A stretch of DNA of 64,000 nt from positions 1 through 64,000 of the forward strand of contig CAOKDX010000006.1 in NCBI GenBank assembly GCA_948467395.1, in the 5' to 3' direction. This stretch comes from an uncultured Clostridia bacterium. Lineage in GTDB: Bacteria > Bacillota > Clostridia > Lachnospirales > Lachnospiraceae. The stretch's first letter is position 1, and every line of letters starts with the position of its first letter. Below are positions 37,905 through 47,778 of this stretch, one piece after another. The notes under the pieces were generated by a model that worked only from the letters and a program-made list of their open reading frames with translations, ran no database searches and was not told the origin of the DNA. A program made the position numbers and the translations under genes.

Positions 37905-39959
37905 TCAGCACACTCTCACACTCTTCCAGACCACTGCGCCATCTGCCCTGACCTTCACCTTCACTTTGCCGTTCTGCACCCTCTGAAGTTCCGCCCGGAC
38001 ATGGAACCCGTCCCGGTTTGTCTCGATCATGCTGGCCATCAGGTCGCCGTCCTGGAGGCCGAGCCCCCAGACATTTACCTCTATCTCCCTGTCCTCGCCT
38101 CCTACCTGGAGCAGTACAAAGGCCGCCTCGTCCTCCAGAAACCGTCCATAGCCGATCATTCTGTACTCATTGTGCAGGTAGTACAGGCTTCCGGTCTTAA
38201 AGAGCTGATAATTCCGGTGAATCCGAATCATCTCTTTGTGAAATGCAATCATTGATTTATCTTCGTTTCCCCATGGATATGTCCGGCGGTTATCCGGATC
38301 CGTCCACCCGCAGACGCCCGCCTCATCTCCGTAATATACCGTAGGTGCACCGACCCATGTCATCTGGAGCACTACTGCCAGCCGCATCACAGCCGGGTTG
38401 ACGCCCATGCCCGCCGCTATCGGTCCGGCAAACGCCGTGCGCCCTACCATATGGTTGGTACGGGTCAGAAACCGGGAGTGGTCGTGATTGGACAGCTCGT
38501 TCATTGCCACCACAGCCGACGGAATGCTGAATCTGGCGCCAAACTCCGTCATTCCTGCAAAAAACGCATCGGCATTCCCCACCATCTCCGGCTTATATAC
38601 ATCGCTGTGCTTCTCCATGCCGGTGAGAAACCAGCTGACAGGCTCCATAAAGGCGTCATAATTCATTACCGTATCCCACTGGGTGCCATCCATCCAGGAA
38701 GAGGGATCGCCGTAGTGCTCTGCCAGTACAATGGCGTCCGGGTTGGCTTTTTTCACTGCCGCTTTGAATTTCCTCCAGAAGCTGTGATTGTACTCCGGTG
38801 AATGTCCCAGGTCTGCCGCCACATCCAGACGCCATCCATCCACATTATAGGGTGGAGATACCCACTTTCTTGCCACATCCAGAATATATTCTTCCAGATT
38901 TGCCGAGTCCTCATAATTCAGCTTCGGCAGTGTATCGTTGCCCCACCAGGAATCATAGTGGGTATTGTCCGGCCATTCCCCGTCCTCGAAGAACTGGAAA
39001 AAATCTTTGTAGGGACTGTCTCCGGTCAGGAACGCCCCCTTATCATAAGAAGCATCCTTGTCGTAGATTTTCTCCCGGTCCATCCATTTATTAAAGGAAC
39101 CGCAGTGGTTGAATACGCCGTCCAGTATGACCCGCATCCCCCGCCGGTGGACTTCATCCACGAAACGGGCAAAAAATTCATTGCTGGCCTCCAGATTTCT
39201 CTTGTTCACCACCCGCTGGATATATTTTGTGGCGTGGGCATTCTCCAGGTCACCCTCCTCCAGCACATCGCCGCCGTCCTCTATGATCACCCCGTAGTGA
39301 GGATCTATGTGATCGTAATCCTGGGTATCATATTTGTGATTAGAGGGCGATACAAAAATTGGGTTCAGATAGAGTACCTCGATACCCAGATCCTGCAGAT
39401 AATCCAGTTTGTCCAGGATTCCCTGAAGATCCCCGCCGTAGAATTCCCTGACTCCCATGGAAGCCGGCGGCTTATTCCAGTCCTTCACACTGTTGACATG
39501 CTCTCCGATATAAGTGTACTCGTCGTCCACCACATCGTTGCTCTTGTCCCCATTGTAGAATCGGTCCACAAAGATCTGATACATCACAGCGCCTTTCGCC
39601 CATTCCGGCGTGTCATATCCCGGGATCAGGAAACACTGGAAATTCTCATCCCGGTCATCTACCACGCCGCGGCGGTTCCAGAACACCGTCTCATCGCCCT
39701 TTTTTATCTCAATATAGTAATGGATCATTTTCGCCACCAGCGTAATGGTGGCGCCATAGTAATCAAAATTCCCCTTTGTGTATTTCTTCATCATGGGATA
39801 CGTAACTCCGTCCACAATAAGGGCCACAGCCTCTGCATCATCCCTGCCTACCCTGCAGTGGATCGTAACTCTTCCATATTTGCGCGGACAAGGCGGCGTC
39901 ACAAAATTTCCGGTCGCATCATGAAATATAGCCGCGCGGTTAATTCTTCCTTCTGTCAT
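37905..39959 (-). CDS. GH13 alpha-amylase/neopullulanase-type glucan hydrolase
   Basis: This 684-residue protein has no signal peptide, so it acts in the cytosol. An N-terminal beta domain (about 1-115) precedes a (beta/alpha)8 barrel with GH13 regions: DGVFNHCG (I), GWRLDVA with the nucleophile Asp (II), AEHYG with the acid/base Glu (III) and NELSNHDHSR (IV). A C-terminal beta domain follows. It likely hydrolyses maltodextrins or internal glycogen. TGGAGG precedes the ATG. The upstream gap has a terminator-like hairpin. Confidence 0.88.
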   Translation of the reverse strand: MTEGRINRAAIFHDATGNFVTPPCPRKYGRVTIHCRVGRDDAEAVALIVDGVTYPMMKKYTKGNFDYYGATITLVAKMIHYYIEIKKGDETVFWNRRGVVDDRDENFQCFLIPGYDTPEWAKGAVMYQIFVDRFYNGDKSNDVVDDEYTYIGEHVNSVKDWNKPPASMGVREFYGGDLQGILDKLDYLQDLGIEVLYLNPIFVSPSNHKYDTQDYDHIDPHYGVIIEDGGDVLEEGDLENAHATKYIQRVVNKRNLEASNEFFARFVDEVHRRGMRVILDGVFNHCGSFNKWMDREKIYDKDASYDKGAFLTGDSPYKDFFQFFEDGEWPDNTHYDSWWGNDTLPKLNYEDSANLEEYILDVARKWVSPPYNVDGWRLDVAADLGHSPEYNHSFWRKFKAAVKKANPDAIVLAEHYGDPSSWMDGTQWDTVMNYDAFMEPVSWFLTGMEKHSDVYKPEMVGNADAFFAGMTEFGARFSIPSAVVAMNELSNHDHSRFLTRTNHMVGRTAFAGPIAAGMGVNPAVMRLAVVLQMTWVGAPTVYYGDEAGVCGWTDPDNRRTYPWGNEDKSMIAFHKEMIRIHRNYQLFKTGSLYYLHNEYRMIGYGRFLEDEAAFVLLQVGGEDREIEVNVWGLGLQDGDLMASMIETNRDGFHVRAELQRVQNGKVKVKVRADGAVVWKSVRVC

Positions 39960-39991
39960 GATAATATCCTCCAGGTTTCTCTTGAAAAGTC

Positions 39992-40021
39992 AAAAGGACA
40001 GCTTCACGTTGCTGTCCTTTT
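39992..40021 (-). terminator. Intrinsic terminator/leader hairpin upstream of the amylase
   Basis: AAAAGGACAGC and GCTGTCCTTTT form a perfect 11-bp stem. It ends the ftsH transcript, or it lies in the amylase leader and could attenuate it, as only 32 bases separate it from the start codon. Confidence 0.75.
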
Positions 40022-40147
40022 GGGAGAAGGTATTTTTGTTACTTATGGGGTGTAGCAAAAACTATATAATGTATTGGGGTTTACGAGTAATACTATAACA
40101 CCATCTCTCCAATAAGTGTGCACAAACATTGATTTTTTTTAAACTTT

Positions 40148-40183
40148 CTTTTGTGAAAAATGAACAACATTTTTTCACAAAAG
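40148..40183. repeat. AT-rich inverted repeat after ftsH
   Basis: CTTTTGTGAAAAATG and CATTTTTTCACAAAAG pair with one bulged base across AACAA. It follows the ftsH stop codon. No T-run is adjacent on the minus strand. Between it and 40021 no gene is visible, only AT-rich sequence. Confidence 0.55.
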
Positions 40184-40199
40184 GAACGATTGCACAAAT

Positions 40200-42047
40200 T
40201 CACGATTCAAATTGCACTTCTGTATCGTCGTTTTGCTCAAACAATGCTTCGAACTCTTCCCGGCCAATCCTTTCTTTCTCTATCAACAGCTCCGCCAGGC
40301 GGTTCAGGATGTCAGTATTTTCCCTTAAAAGCTTCACTGCCTTCTCGTGGCACTGATCTATGATTTTCTTCACCTCGCGGTCAATGAGCTCGGATGTGCT
40401 TTCGCTAAAGTCCTTTTTGTGTCCAATATCGCGTCCGATAAACACCTCGTCGTCAGATGTGCTGTAGTTGATCATGCCGAGTTCCTCCGAGAACCCATAC
40501 TTTGTCACCATATCCCTGGCCGACTCTGTCGCCTGGCGGATATCCTGCACGGCTCCCGTGGTGACGTCGTCAAAGGCGATGCCCTCCGCCACACGCCCGC
40601 CAAGGCACACCGTAATATCCTGCAGCATCTTCCCTCTCGTCAGGTGCATCTCATCCTTTTCCGGCAGAGGCATGGTATACCCCGCCGCCCCCTGCCCGGT
40701 AGGGATGACAGATACCGTATATACCGGTCCCACATCCGGCAGCAGATGGAACAGAATGGCATGCCCGGCCTCGTGAAATGCCGTGATCCTCTTATCCTTC
40801 TCGGATATGATCTTGCTCTTCTTCTCTGCGCCGATCCCCACCTTGATAAAGGATTTGCGTATATCCTCGTCCACAATATAGGCCCTGTTGTCCCGCGCCG
40901 CCGCGATGGCGGACTCATTCAGCAGATTTTCCAGATCCGCCCCGGCAAAACCGGCGGTGGTCCTGGCAATCTCTTCCAGATCCACGTCCTCTCCCAGCGG
41001 TTTATTGCCGGCGTGTACCTTCAATATATCTTCTCTTCCACGGACATCCGGCAGTCCCACATGGATGCGGCGGTCAAAGCGCCCCGGCCGGAGTATCGCC
41101 GGATCCAGAATATCCACGCGGTTGGTGGCCGCCATCACGATAATTCCCTCATTGATGCCAAAGCCGTCCATCTCCACCAGCATCTGGTTCAGTGTCTGCT
41201 CTCTCTCATCGTGGCCGCCGCCAAGGCCGCTTCCGCGCCGCCTTGCCACGGCGTCGATCTCATCAATAAATACAATACATGGCGCATTTTTCTTCGCCTC
41301 AGCGAACAGGTCCCTGACGCGGGATGCGCCGACGCCCACGAACATCTCCACAAAATCCGAGCCGGAAATACTGAAAAACGGCACTCCCGCCTCCCCGGCA
41401 ACGGCCTTGGCCAGAAGCGTCTTACCGGTTCCCGGAGGTCCCACCATAATGACGCCCTTCGGGATACGTGCTCCCAGCTTTGTATACTTCTGCGGCGAGG
41501 CGAGAAAGTCAACGATTTCCTCCAGCTGCTCCTTCTCCTCTACCAGGCCTGCCACATCAGCGAATGTCTTGACCTGATCGTCCGGCGACGTCATTTTCGC
41601 ACGGCTCTTGCCGAAATTCATCATCTTGGCATTGCCGCCGCCACCGCCCTGCGCCTGATTGCTCATCATGCTGAAAAGTACAAAAATCAATATAAATCCA
41701 AACAGATAGGGGAGCAGCTCCATCCACCACGGCGTGGTGGCCACATCCTGTACGGTGACTTTGGAAAATCCCTGGCTGTCCAGATATGTCAGCACCGTAT
41801 TTACATTAGGTGCATAGAAGCTCTTTTTCTTGCTCTCCGTCGTAGTCACCACGATCTGCCCCGTGGGAACCTCCTGGTTCTGCCGAATGGAGACGGCAGC
41901 AACCTTTTTATCCATCACTTCCTGTTTAAAATCACTATAGGAATACACATCCTGATTATTTGAAGAAATAAAGTCGTTTGCAAATACCGCGATCAGGACT
42001 ACTGCCAAGACGATAACAAAAAAGCCATATCCCCGCATTCCTTTCAT
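40200..42047 (-). CDS. ftsH: ATP-dependent zinc metalloprotease FtsH
   Basis: The 615-residue membrane AAA+ protease degrades misfolded membrane proteins and regulators. It has two N-terminal membrane helices (about 7-25 and 108-128), Walker A GPPGTGKT (203-210), Walker B in [10 protein letters not shown], the second region of homology, and the zinc site HEAGH (425-429). AGGAGG lies nine bases before the ATG. It lies in a tilS-hpt-ftsH operon, the conserved Firmicute order. Confidence 0.97.
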   Translation of the reverse strand: MKGMRGYGFFVIVLAVVLIAVFANDFISSNNQDVYSYSDFKQEVMDKKVAAVSIRQNQEVPTGQIVVTTTESKKKSFYAPNVNTVLTYLDSQGFSKVTVQDVATTPWWMELLPYLFGFILIFVLFSMMSNQAQGGGGGNAKMMNFGKSRAKMTSPDDQVKTFADVAGLVEEKEQLEEIVDFLASPQKYTKLGARIPKGVIMVGPPGTGKTLLAKAVAGEAGVPFFSISGSDFVEMFVGVGASRVRDLFAEAKKNAPCIVFIDEIDAVARRRGSGLGGGHDEREQTLNQMLVEMDGFGINEGIIVMAATNRVDILDPAILRPGRFDRRIHVGLPDVRGREDILKVHAGNKPLGEDVDLEEIARTTAGFAGADLENLLNESAIAAARDNRAYIVDEDIRKSFIKVGIGAEKKSKIISEKDKRITAFHEAGHAILFHLLPDVGPVYTVSVIPTGQGAAGYTMPLPEKDEMHLTRGKMLQDITVCLGGRVAEGIAFDDVTTGAVQDIRQATESARDMVTKYGFSEELGMINYSTSDDEVFIGRDIGHKKDFSESTSELIDREVKKIIDQCHEKAVKLLRENTDILNRLAELLIEKERIGREEFEALFEQNDDTEVQFES

Positions 42048-42075
42048 CTGAGTCTTCCTCCTTACAATAATGTCT

Positions 42076-42606
42076 TCATGCTTCTTCCAGTCTCAGCACA
42101 CCAATATACGGCAGATTCCGGTATCTCTGGGCATAGTCCAGGCCAAAGCCCACCACAAAATGGTCCTCTATCTCAAATCCGGTGTAATCAACCACCACCT
42201 GGGACTCCCTCCGGTCCGGCTTATCCAGCATGGAACATATTTTAAGGCTGGCCGGCTCGCGCTTCTTCAGCATATGGACCAGATAGGAAAGCGTCCTTCC
42301 GCTGTCTACAATATCCTCTATGATGATTACCTCTCTGTTCTTAATGTCGATCGTCAAGTCCTGACTGATGGTAATGCAGCCTGAGCTGGTCATACCATCC
42401 CCGTAACTGGAAACACACATAAAATCCATGGTAACTGGCACCTTAATATATTTTGCCAGTTCACAGGTAAAAAATACACTTCCCTTCAAAATACAGATAA
42501 GATGTACTTTCTTTCCTGCATACTCCTGATTGATCTGTTCCGCAAGAGCCTTTACCCTTTCGATCAATGTCTCTTCGTCGATCAGCACACTGACTTCTTC
42601 TTTCAT
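42076..42606 (-). CDS. hpt: Hypoxanthine phosphoribosyltransferase
   Basis: The 176-residue enzyme salvages hypoxanthine and guanine with PRPP. The PRPP loop IIIEDIVDSGRTL, the LKGSVFF loop near residue 42 and VVGFGLDYAQRYRNLP are diagnostic. The ATG at 42606 overlaps the tilS stop (ATGA) and follows AAAGGA by about seven bases. A GTG three bases earlier is less likely. It is coupled to tilS and followed by ftsH. Confidence 0.95.
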   Translation of the reverse strand: MKEEVSVLIDEETLIERVKALAEQINQEYAGKKVHLICILKGSVFFTCELAKYIKVPVTMDFMCVSSYGDGMTSSGCITISQDLTIDIKNREVIIIEDIVDSGRTLSYLVHMLKKREPASLKICSMLDKPDRRESQVVVDYTGFEIEDHFVVGFGLDYAQRYRNLPYIGVLRLEEA

Positions 42607-44000
42607 CACGGTATCCTTTCTTTGGTTATCACCAAAATCCTCTCTGTATTATTGGTTATTTTGTAAGCCGCGCTAATCCGGTCCGGCACTGCCCATAGCA
42701 CATGGCTTCCGTCTGCCACCACCAGCTGTCCCGGGCGCCTGGACTGCGGAATCTTTTTGTCAATATAGTAGCGGCTGAGACGTTTTTTCCTTCCCGCTGC
42801 ATCCATGACAAAGTAATCCCCCTCTTCCGGATTACGAATTACCAAACCACTTTTTATCATATCATAATCGAACAATTTCGTATAGTCTTTTTGCGGAATT
42901 TCTTCGGGCAGATCCAGTCTGTTCCTTCGCCGGAAAGTAAAACGCCAGAGAATACCATCCTGCTCTACTATATGCTGCGACGGCACCCCGCATTCCACAC
43001 AGACAGGATCATTCCTCCCTCCCCCGGAGAGCCGGAATAAAATGCTGTCATACTGTCTCTCGGCGCACACCCCGCCGGGCAGGTCAAGCCGTCTTCCCGC
43101 CTTCCCCGCCAGCAGTCCCCGCACCTGCTCATAGTGGATCCGGCCGATATCCTTCGCCCCGGGGATCAGCTCTTCAAAGATGAGACGCAGGATCTCCGCC
43201 TGCAGCACCGGATCCTCCCTCTGTACCTCCCCGGCCGACAGCCGTATACCGTCCCCTTCCCTGACGGCAGCACGCCCATATGCTTCCGCTCCCATGCGCC
43301 CGATCAAGAAACCCCACTCCGCTATTCTCTCGGCCGCCTGGGCGATGTGCTTTCCCGCCTCTGGATTCACGGTTTCCTCCGCCAGGGTCAGAATCCGATG
43401 CCGGATCCGGTTCCGGGTATAGGCCGTCTCCTGGTTGGTCCCGTCCTCACACCAGATCATCCCCTTTTCCCGGAGATATTTCTCGATCTGCGCCCTGTCC
43501 GCAAAGAGCAGCGGGCGTATCACTGCCCCGCGCCGGGGAGGGATTCCCGACAGTCCCCTGGGACCGCTTCCCCGAAAAAGGCGGAACAGTACTGTCTCCG
43601 CCTGATCTCCCTGGTGATGGGCAACGGCAATCCGGTCTGCCAGCATCTCCTGCCGGTACGCCTCCAGCGCCTGATAGCGCAGGAGCCTCCCGGCCTCCTC
43701 TTCCGACATCCCCCGCCGGACCGCCTCCTCCGGCACATTCACCCGCACCAGCCGGAAGGGCAGCCCGCGAACCGCCGCCAGCTCTTCCACAAAGGCCGCG
43801 TCCCTGTCCGCCTCCGTCCCCCGGATCCCATGATGGACATGGAGGACTGACAGCGCCAGCCCCCACTCCTCCCTGAGTTCACAGAGAAGCTCCAGAAGAC
43901 AGACGGAATCCGCTCCTCCGGATACTCCCGCCACGATACGGCTTCCCCGTTCCAACATCGAATGACGCAGAATATAATGTTCCATTTCCTCTCTCAGCAT
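42606..44000 (-). CDS. tilS: tRNA(Ile)-lysidine synthase
   Basis: The enzyme (about 464 residues) converts C34 of the CAU-anticodon tRNA-Ile to lysidine with lysine and ATP. The P-loop SGGADS lies near residue 26 after VAGV, with HVHHGIRG and AHHQGDQAETVLFRLFRGSG following. A C-terminal TilS domain ends with SRYYIDKKIPQSRRP. Start is ambiguous among ATGs at 44021, 44000 and 43985. I chose 44000, because the 44021 codon lies in the spoIIE downstream hairpin. Confidence 0.9.
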   Translation of the reverse strand: MLREEMEHYILRHSMLERGSRIVAGVSGGADSVCLLELLCELREEWGLALSVLHVHHGIRGTEADRDAAFVEELAAVRGLPFRLVRVNVPEEAVRRGMSEEEAGRLLRYQALEAYRQEMLADRIAVAHHQGDQAETVLFRLFRGSGPRGLSGIPPRRGAVIRPLLFADRAQIEKYLREKGMIWCEDGTNQETAYTRNRIRHRILTLAEETVNPEAGKHIAQAAERIAEWGFLIGRMGAEAYGRAAVREGDGIRLSAGEVQREDPVLQAEILRLIFEELIPGAKDIGRIHYEQVRGLLAGKAGRRLDLPGGVCAERQYDSILFRLSGGGRNDPVCVECGVPSQHIVEQDGILWRFTFRRRNRLDLPEEIPQKDYTKLFDYDMIKSGLVIRNPEEGDYFVMDAAGRKKRLSRYYIDKKIPQSRRPGQLVVADGSHVLWAVPDRISAAYKITNNTERILVITKERIP

Positions 44001-44020
44001 AGTCCTCACTCTTTCAAACA

Positions 44021-44037
44021 TGCCGCCGCAGGCGGCA
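44021..44037 (-). terminator. Weak hairpin between spoIIE and tilS
   Basis: TGCCGCC and GGCGGCA form a 7-bp GC stem with a three-base loop, followed on the minus strand by TGTTTG. It may slow or partly end the spoIIE transcript. Confidence 0.45.
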
Positions 44038-44084
44038 CAAACAAGCATGGTACCGCTTTATTATCGCACGGCTGCACGGATTCG

Positions 44085-46424
44085 TCAATTATGCTTTGGA
44101 TACCGGTTCCAGATACCGGCCACCAGCACGCTCATATCATCGGTGGCCTCCCTGGCACTGCGGGCCAGGGCGTGCATCAGTATCTGATTGGCCATATCAT
44201 TGGGGTTCTGACAGGGGAGATTCGAAATCAGCCGTTCAATGGTATCCTCCTCATCCACCGCCGAGGTCCAAGGTTTGTAGAATCCGTCGATAACACCGTC
44301 TGAGACCATGATCACCATATCCCCCTCCTGAAGCTCTGTCACCGTGACATCACTCTCCGCCTCCATATCGACTCCCACCGGCAGCGCCTCGGAGTAAATG
44401 GTGTCCACCCGGTCCTGCCGCCGGATAAATGTGGCCGCCGCCCCATTTTTCAAAATCTCGCAGGTTCCCGTATGAAGATCGATGGATACCATGTCCAGGG
44501 TGGTAAAGGAGCACCCCTCATAGTTCGCCACAAACAATGTATTGAGAAGCCGGAGCGCCGGCTTCTTTTCAAACCCCGCCTCCATCAGATGCTCCAGCGT
44601 CTCGATGAGGTTCACGCTGTCCCGGCAGGCCTTCTCTCCGCTTCCCATGCCGTCCGCCAGCACCATGAGAAGCTCCCCGGACTGCAGTTCCAGAAAGGAA
44701 TAGCTGTCGCCGGATACGGTCTCCCCGGACTTTGCCACCCGGGCCAGTCCGGTAAGAGTCTTATACTGTGTCTCTTCCCGGAAGAACATTGTCTCCTCCT
44801 CATGGGACAGTACATTACGCGTTTCCCGGTCCGGGCACATCCGGACACCGGACGCCCGCTCCAGGGCATTGGCGATATCCGTTTTGGTCAGGCACTGGTT
44901 GCCCGGGCACCGCCCGGTAAATACTACCTCCAGATACCCCTTCCGGCGTTTCACCGCCAGCTTCTTCAGCCGCACCCCCTCCTTCTTCAGCTCTTCCCCC
45001 ACCACCCGTTTCTCCTCTGCCGGGACCTCGTCCGCCTCCTCCAGCTCCAGAGTGAAGGATTTCAGCGCCTCGGCCACCTCCATCATCTGCCGCGCCATAA
45101 TTTCCCTGTTCTCCGCCAGCCGGTTCCGCCAGCCAAGATTCATTTTTGCCACCGCCATCTTGTCCTCCGCGTACTCCACATAGGACGCCAGGCGGATGCA
45201 GCGCCTTCCAAACTCCGGCGTCAGCTCTGACACCGCCACCGCTCCATCCCGGCCCGCCTGCAGTATAATATTATGTATGTTGGTGCTGGTCTCCTCATAA
45301 TGCTTGTCCCAGCAGAAATTACAGTTGGCGCAGTCACTGCAGATGCGGCGGGACAGCTCCACAAAGATCTTCTCCATCTCCTCCGGCGACACCTCTGTCT
45401 GCTGCTCCCGATCCTCCTGAAAGCTCTTGGAGAGCCGTCGGAACGCCCCGGCAAAATCCTCAATCCGGTCATTGGCCAGCACCCTCACATCCTCTCTGGC
45501 AAAAGGATTTTCCTTCTCCTCCCGGACATCGTTCTCTATCATGTTCAGGAACCGGCCGGGGATGGCCAGAAAGATAATCCCCGCCGACAAGGCGGCGCGC
45601 AGCTCAATGATCCCGGCTATCTCCCGTTTCGCCGCATAGGCAAAAATGCAGGACATAACAAAAAAAGCTGCCGCGCTGCCAATTCTGCCCAGCCGGCGAA
45701 AAGTACCCACGCTGACTCCCAGCAGGCAGTATATACCGATCATCACCATACTGCTGCCGGACAGTGCCGCCAGTATGCCCCCGGCGGCGCCCGCCATGGC
45801 GCCTGTGGCCGCCCCATACCGGTATCCCATCAGAAGAACGATAAAATAGCTGATGGTAGAGGATACGGAAAAAATACTGTCCATCTCCCGGGGAATCCCG
45901 TAGAGCACTGTAAATACCAGCGCCAGAAGACTGATGAGCTCCTCGTTTCCGGGAACCCGGTTCCACTCCGCGTACAAAATAAACCGGACCGCCCACTGGT
46001 ACACATTGGCCAGCGCCAGCACGGCAAGGCTCTCCAGTACACTGAGCCAGAACATCTCCCACGTATTTGCTGCCAGAATGCTCAGCGCCGTCCCCAGAAG
46101 CAGGTTCAGTCCTCCGCACAGGGCAGACAGGAGCAGCGGGGTGACCCGCCCCTTATTGATCTTCTCCTGAAAATGCTCCATTCCGAGAACGATGGTAAAT
46201 AGTATCATATATTTAAACAGGGCAATGCCGCCGGCGCTGCTCATCATTCCCGCCAGAACTGCCAGGGCCAGCCCCTTTCTTCCTCTTTTCTCGGCGCACA
46301 TCGCCGAAAAAAATGCCACGGCAAATGGATTGATCTGAAACAGCCATACCCGTCCAAGAAGAAAACCTGCCGCCATCATTCCCAGCAGACGTTTTTCTCT
46401 TATGTACAATCTGTTTTCTTTCAA
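44085..46424 (-). CDS. spoIIE: Stage II sporulation protein E
   Basis: The 779-residue phosphatase dephosphorylates SpoIIAA to activate sigma F in the forespore and takes part in polar septation. About ten N-terminal membrane helices (to ~300) are followed by a central oligomerisation region with a CxxCxxC (CSDCANCNFCW) and a PP2C domain with LADGMGSGE, VSDGVIDG and TDDMSVLVAG. The start is TTG at 46424 with GGGAGG nine bases upstream; the frame further upstream has no support. It has its own Spo0A-type promoter. Confidence 0.95.
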   Translation of the reverse strand: MKENRLYIREKRLLGMMAAGFLLGRVWLFQINPFAVAFFSAMCAEKRGRKGLALAVLAGMMSSAGGIALFKYMILFTIVLGMEHFQEKINKGRVTPLLLSALCGGLNLLLGTALSILAANTWEMFWLSVLESLAVLALANVYQWAVRFILYAEWNRVPGNEELISLLALVFTVLYGIPREMDSIFSVSSTISYFIVLLMGYRYGAATGAMAGAAGGILAALSGSSMVMIGIYCLLGVSVGTFRRLGRIGSAAAFFVMSCIFAYAAKREIAGIIELRAALSAGIIFLAIPGRFLNMIENDVREEKENPFAREDVRVLANDRIEDFAGAFRRLSKSFQEDREQQTEVSPEEMEKIFVELSRRICSDCANCNFCWDKHYEETSTNIHNIILQAGRDGAVAVSELTPEFGRRCIRLASYVEYAEDKMAVAKMNLGWRNRLAENREIMARQMMEVAEALKSFTLELEEADEVPAEEKRVVGEELKKEGVRLKKLAVKRRKGYLEVVFTGRCPGNQCLTKTDIANALERASGVRMCPDRETRNVLSHEEETMFFREETQYKTLTGLARVAKSGETVSGDSYSFLELQSGELLMVLADGMGSGEKACRDSVNLIETLEHLMEAGFEKKPALRLLNTLFVANYEGCSFTTLDMVSIDLHTGTCEILKNGAAATFIRRQDRVDTIYSEALPVGVDMEAESDVTVTELQEGDMVIMVSDGVIDGFYKPWTSAVDEEDTIERLISNLPCQNPNDMANQILMHALARSAREATDDMSVLVAGIWNRYPKHN

Positions 46425-46501
46425 AACCTGATGCCTCCCATCTCGAATGGCCGGCGGGTCACACAGTGAATGCCGCCCTGTCACGCCATTTAGCTAGAGA
46501 T

Positions 46502-46567
46502 AGTATAGACAACCCGGTTAGCGTATTTTGTCAAACGGTGTACCGGCACGGAAAAAAGTGTTCGACT
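46502..46567 (-). promoter_or_regulatory. spoIIE promoter with 21-bp spacer and Spo0A-like box
   Basis: TTGACA (46529-46534) and TATACT (46502-46507) are 21 bp apart, the unusual spacing of Spo0A-activated sigma-A promoters such as B. subtilis spoIIE. TTCGACT (46561-46567) matches six of seven bases of the 0A box TTCGACA about 27 bp upstream. Confidence 0.7.
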
Positions 46568-46580
46568 TTTTTTGCGGACG

Positions 46581-46620
46581 AAAAAACCGGCAGCCAGTGC
46601 ATCACTCACTTTCCGCCGGT
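46581..46620 (-). terminator. divIC terminator
   Basis: ACCGGC and GCCGGT pair around the divIC stop codon and are followed on the minus strand by TTTTTTCG. The stem includes the last codons of divIC. Confidence 0.6.
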
Positions 46621-46898
46621 TTAAAAATAATTTCATTGTCGTACACAAGCCCAAACTTTTCTCTTGCAACATCCTCTATGTACTCGTCTGTCTTCATGTA
46701 ATCTTCTTTTTCTTTAATCTTTTCCTGTTCCTTCTGGAGATTCTTCTTTTTTTGTACTAACTGCTCCTGTTCCGTCTCAAGCCTCTGGCAGTCTGCCTTC
46801 AGACCCGCTCCCTGAATAACCAGTGTCGCCAGAAAAACCCCTATCACCAGCATCACCAGATACAGGCTTGTTCTGCGCCTGCCGCGCCTCCTTCTCAT
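46602..46898 (-). CDS. divIC: FtsB/DivIC-type septum formation initiator
   Basis: This 98-residue protein has an Arg-rich cytoplasmic N-terminus, one membrane helix (about 12-30), a coiled coil rich in Gln, Lys and Glu (about 33-70) and the DivIC/FtsB C-terminal pattern VAREKFGLVYDNEIIF. It is a divisome protein working with FtsL and DivIB. An ATG three codons upstream (46907) is too close to AAGGGG, so I place the start at 46898. It lies 65 bases after yabQ in the usual order. Confidence 0.88.
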   Translation of the reverse strand: MRRRRGRRRTSLYLVMLVIGVFLATLVIQGAGLKADCQRLETEQEQLVQKKKNLQKEQEKIKEKEDYMKTDEYIEDVAREKFGLVYDNEIIFKPAESE

Positions 46899-46963
46899 GG
46901 GCCTCATCCCCTTACCAATTTTCTACAGTTGTAATATTACTATAACAAGTTCCCCGCCATTTT

Positions 46964-47356
46964 TCAAGATTTATTTTGTGATTTTTCACTTTCCGGTCCC
47001 TCTTTTTTCCTCCGAAGCTTCTTTCGCAGCCACGCAAAGGGCCGGCAGACAAAGGAAATAACAGCCAGTACGGCGCATATGAACCGTCTCTTCACAAGGC
47101 CCCGGTACAGGGCCATTCCGCCGATAAAGGATAGAATAAAAAAGCTGCGGATAATGCCATAATTCAGGGCAAATATCATCTGGAAAACAAGAATGGCGGC
47201 CACCAGCCAGAAGATCCAGTCCTCAATAAACAGCCACAGCTTTCCGTGACGCACCCGGCAGCGGAAGATTTCCAGAAAATCATACAGGAACATCAGAACG
47301 AACCCCCACAGAAATGAAGCCCCGAAATACCAGAGCTGTCCTATGATCATCTCCAT
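46964..47356 (-). CDS. yabQ: Spore cortex biosynthesis protein YabQ
   Basis: The 130-residue protein has four to five membrane helices and the YabQ pattern (WYFGASFLWGFVLMFLYDFLE split over helix 1, EDWIFWLVAAILVF). It is required for cortex formation in B. subtilis and is found in the spore outer membrane. The start overlaps the yabP stop by one base, indicating coupling. Confidence 0.9.
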   Translation of the reverse strand: MEMIIGQLWYFGASFLWGFVLMFLYDFLEIFRCRVRHGKLWLFIEDWIFWLVAAILVFQMIFALNYGIIRSFFILSFIGGMALYRGLVKRRFICAVLAVISFVCRPFAWLRKKLRRKKEGPESEKSQNKS

Positions 47357-47649
47357 CAGCGGAAGAGCCGGCCTAAAAAGCTCCCTGCCGTTTTGTCTCT
47401 GGCTGATTCATGATAAGAGATCTCCTGTATGCGTCCCTCTATCGCAATCTCCCCCCGCTCCAGGGTGAGACGTTTCACATGAAGGTCTTCTCCCCCAAAC
47501 CGCAGGGCCCCCTGTATCGTCTCCAGCAGGATCTCCCTGTTGTCAAAAGAGATCACCTCTGTCACGCCGGTGAGTTCTACCTTCTCCCGGTCCTGCATCG
47601 TGAGCCTGTGACTTGTCTGTGTCTGCGGCCGTACCTGATCCTGTATCAT
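47356..47649 (-). CDS. yabP: Sporulation protein YabP
   Basis: The 97-residue protein matches YabP, a small coat-associated sporulation protein of the YabP/YqfC family: the repeated beta pattern VTEVISFDNREILLETIQG and GEDLHVKRLTLERGEIAIEGRI, each within the core. GGAGG precedes the ATG at 47649. Longer upstream frames lack a site. A sigma-E-like promoter lies upstream. The gene is coupled to yabQ. Confidence 0.9.
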   Translation of the reverse strand: MIQDQVRPQTQTSHRLTMQDREKVELTGVTEVISFDNREILLETIQGALRFGGEDLHVKRLTLERGEIAIEGRIQEISYHESARDKTAGSFLGRLFR

Positions 47650-47714
47650 ATAGAATCCTCCATTCCCAAGCTGTGGTTTCATGGGGGCAAAATGCCTTTT
47701 TACCCTGACATCAC

Positions 47715-47743
47715 AATATATGCACAGAACCACCGTTTCATTA
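47715..47743 (-). promoter_or_regulatory. Possible sigma-E promoter of yabP-yabQ
   Basis: CATATATT (47715-47722) matches seven of eight bases of the sigma-E -10 CATACAnT. A weak -35 (GTAATGA) lies about 15 bp upstream. B. subtilis yabP is sigma-E controlled. Confidence 0.4.
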
Positions 47744-47778
47744 CAAGAACCTGGCACGGCCTGCCGCGGCGCGGTAAG

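Noticed and set aside
38802-41963. Two long plus-strand frames (38802-40055 and 40347-41963)
   Set aside because: Both are antisense to the amylase and ftsH, which have complete active-site motifs.
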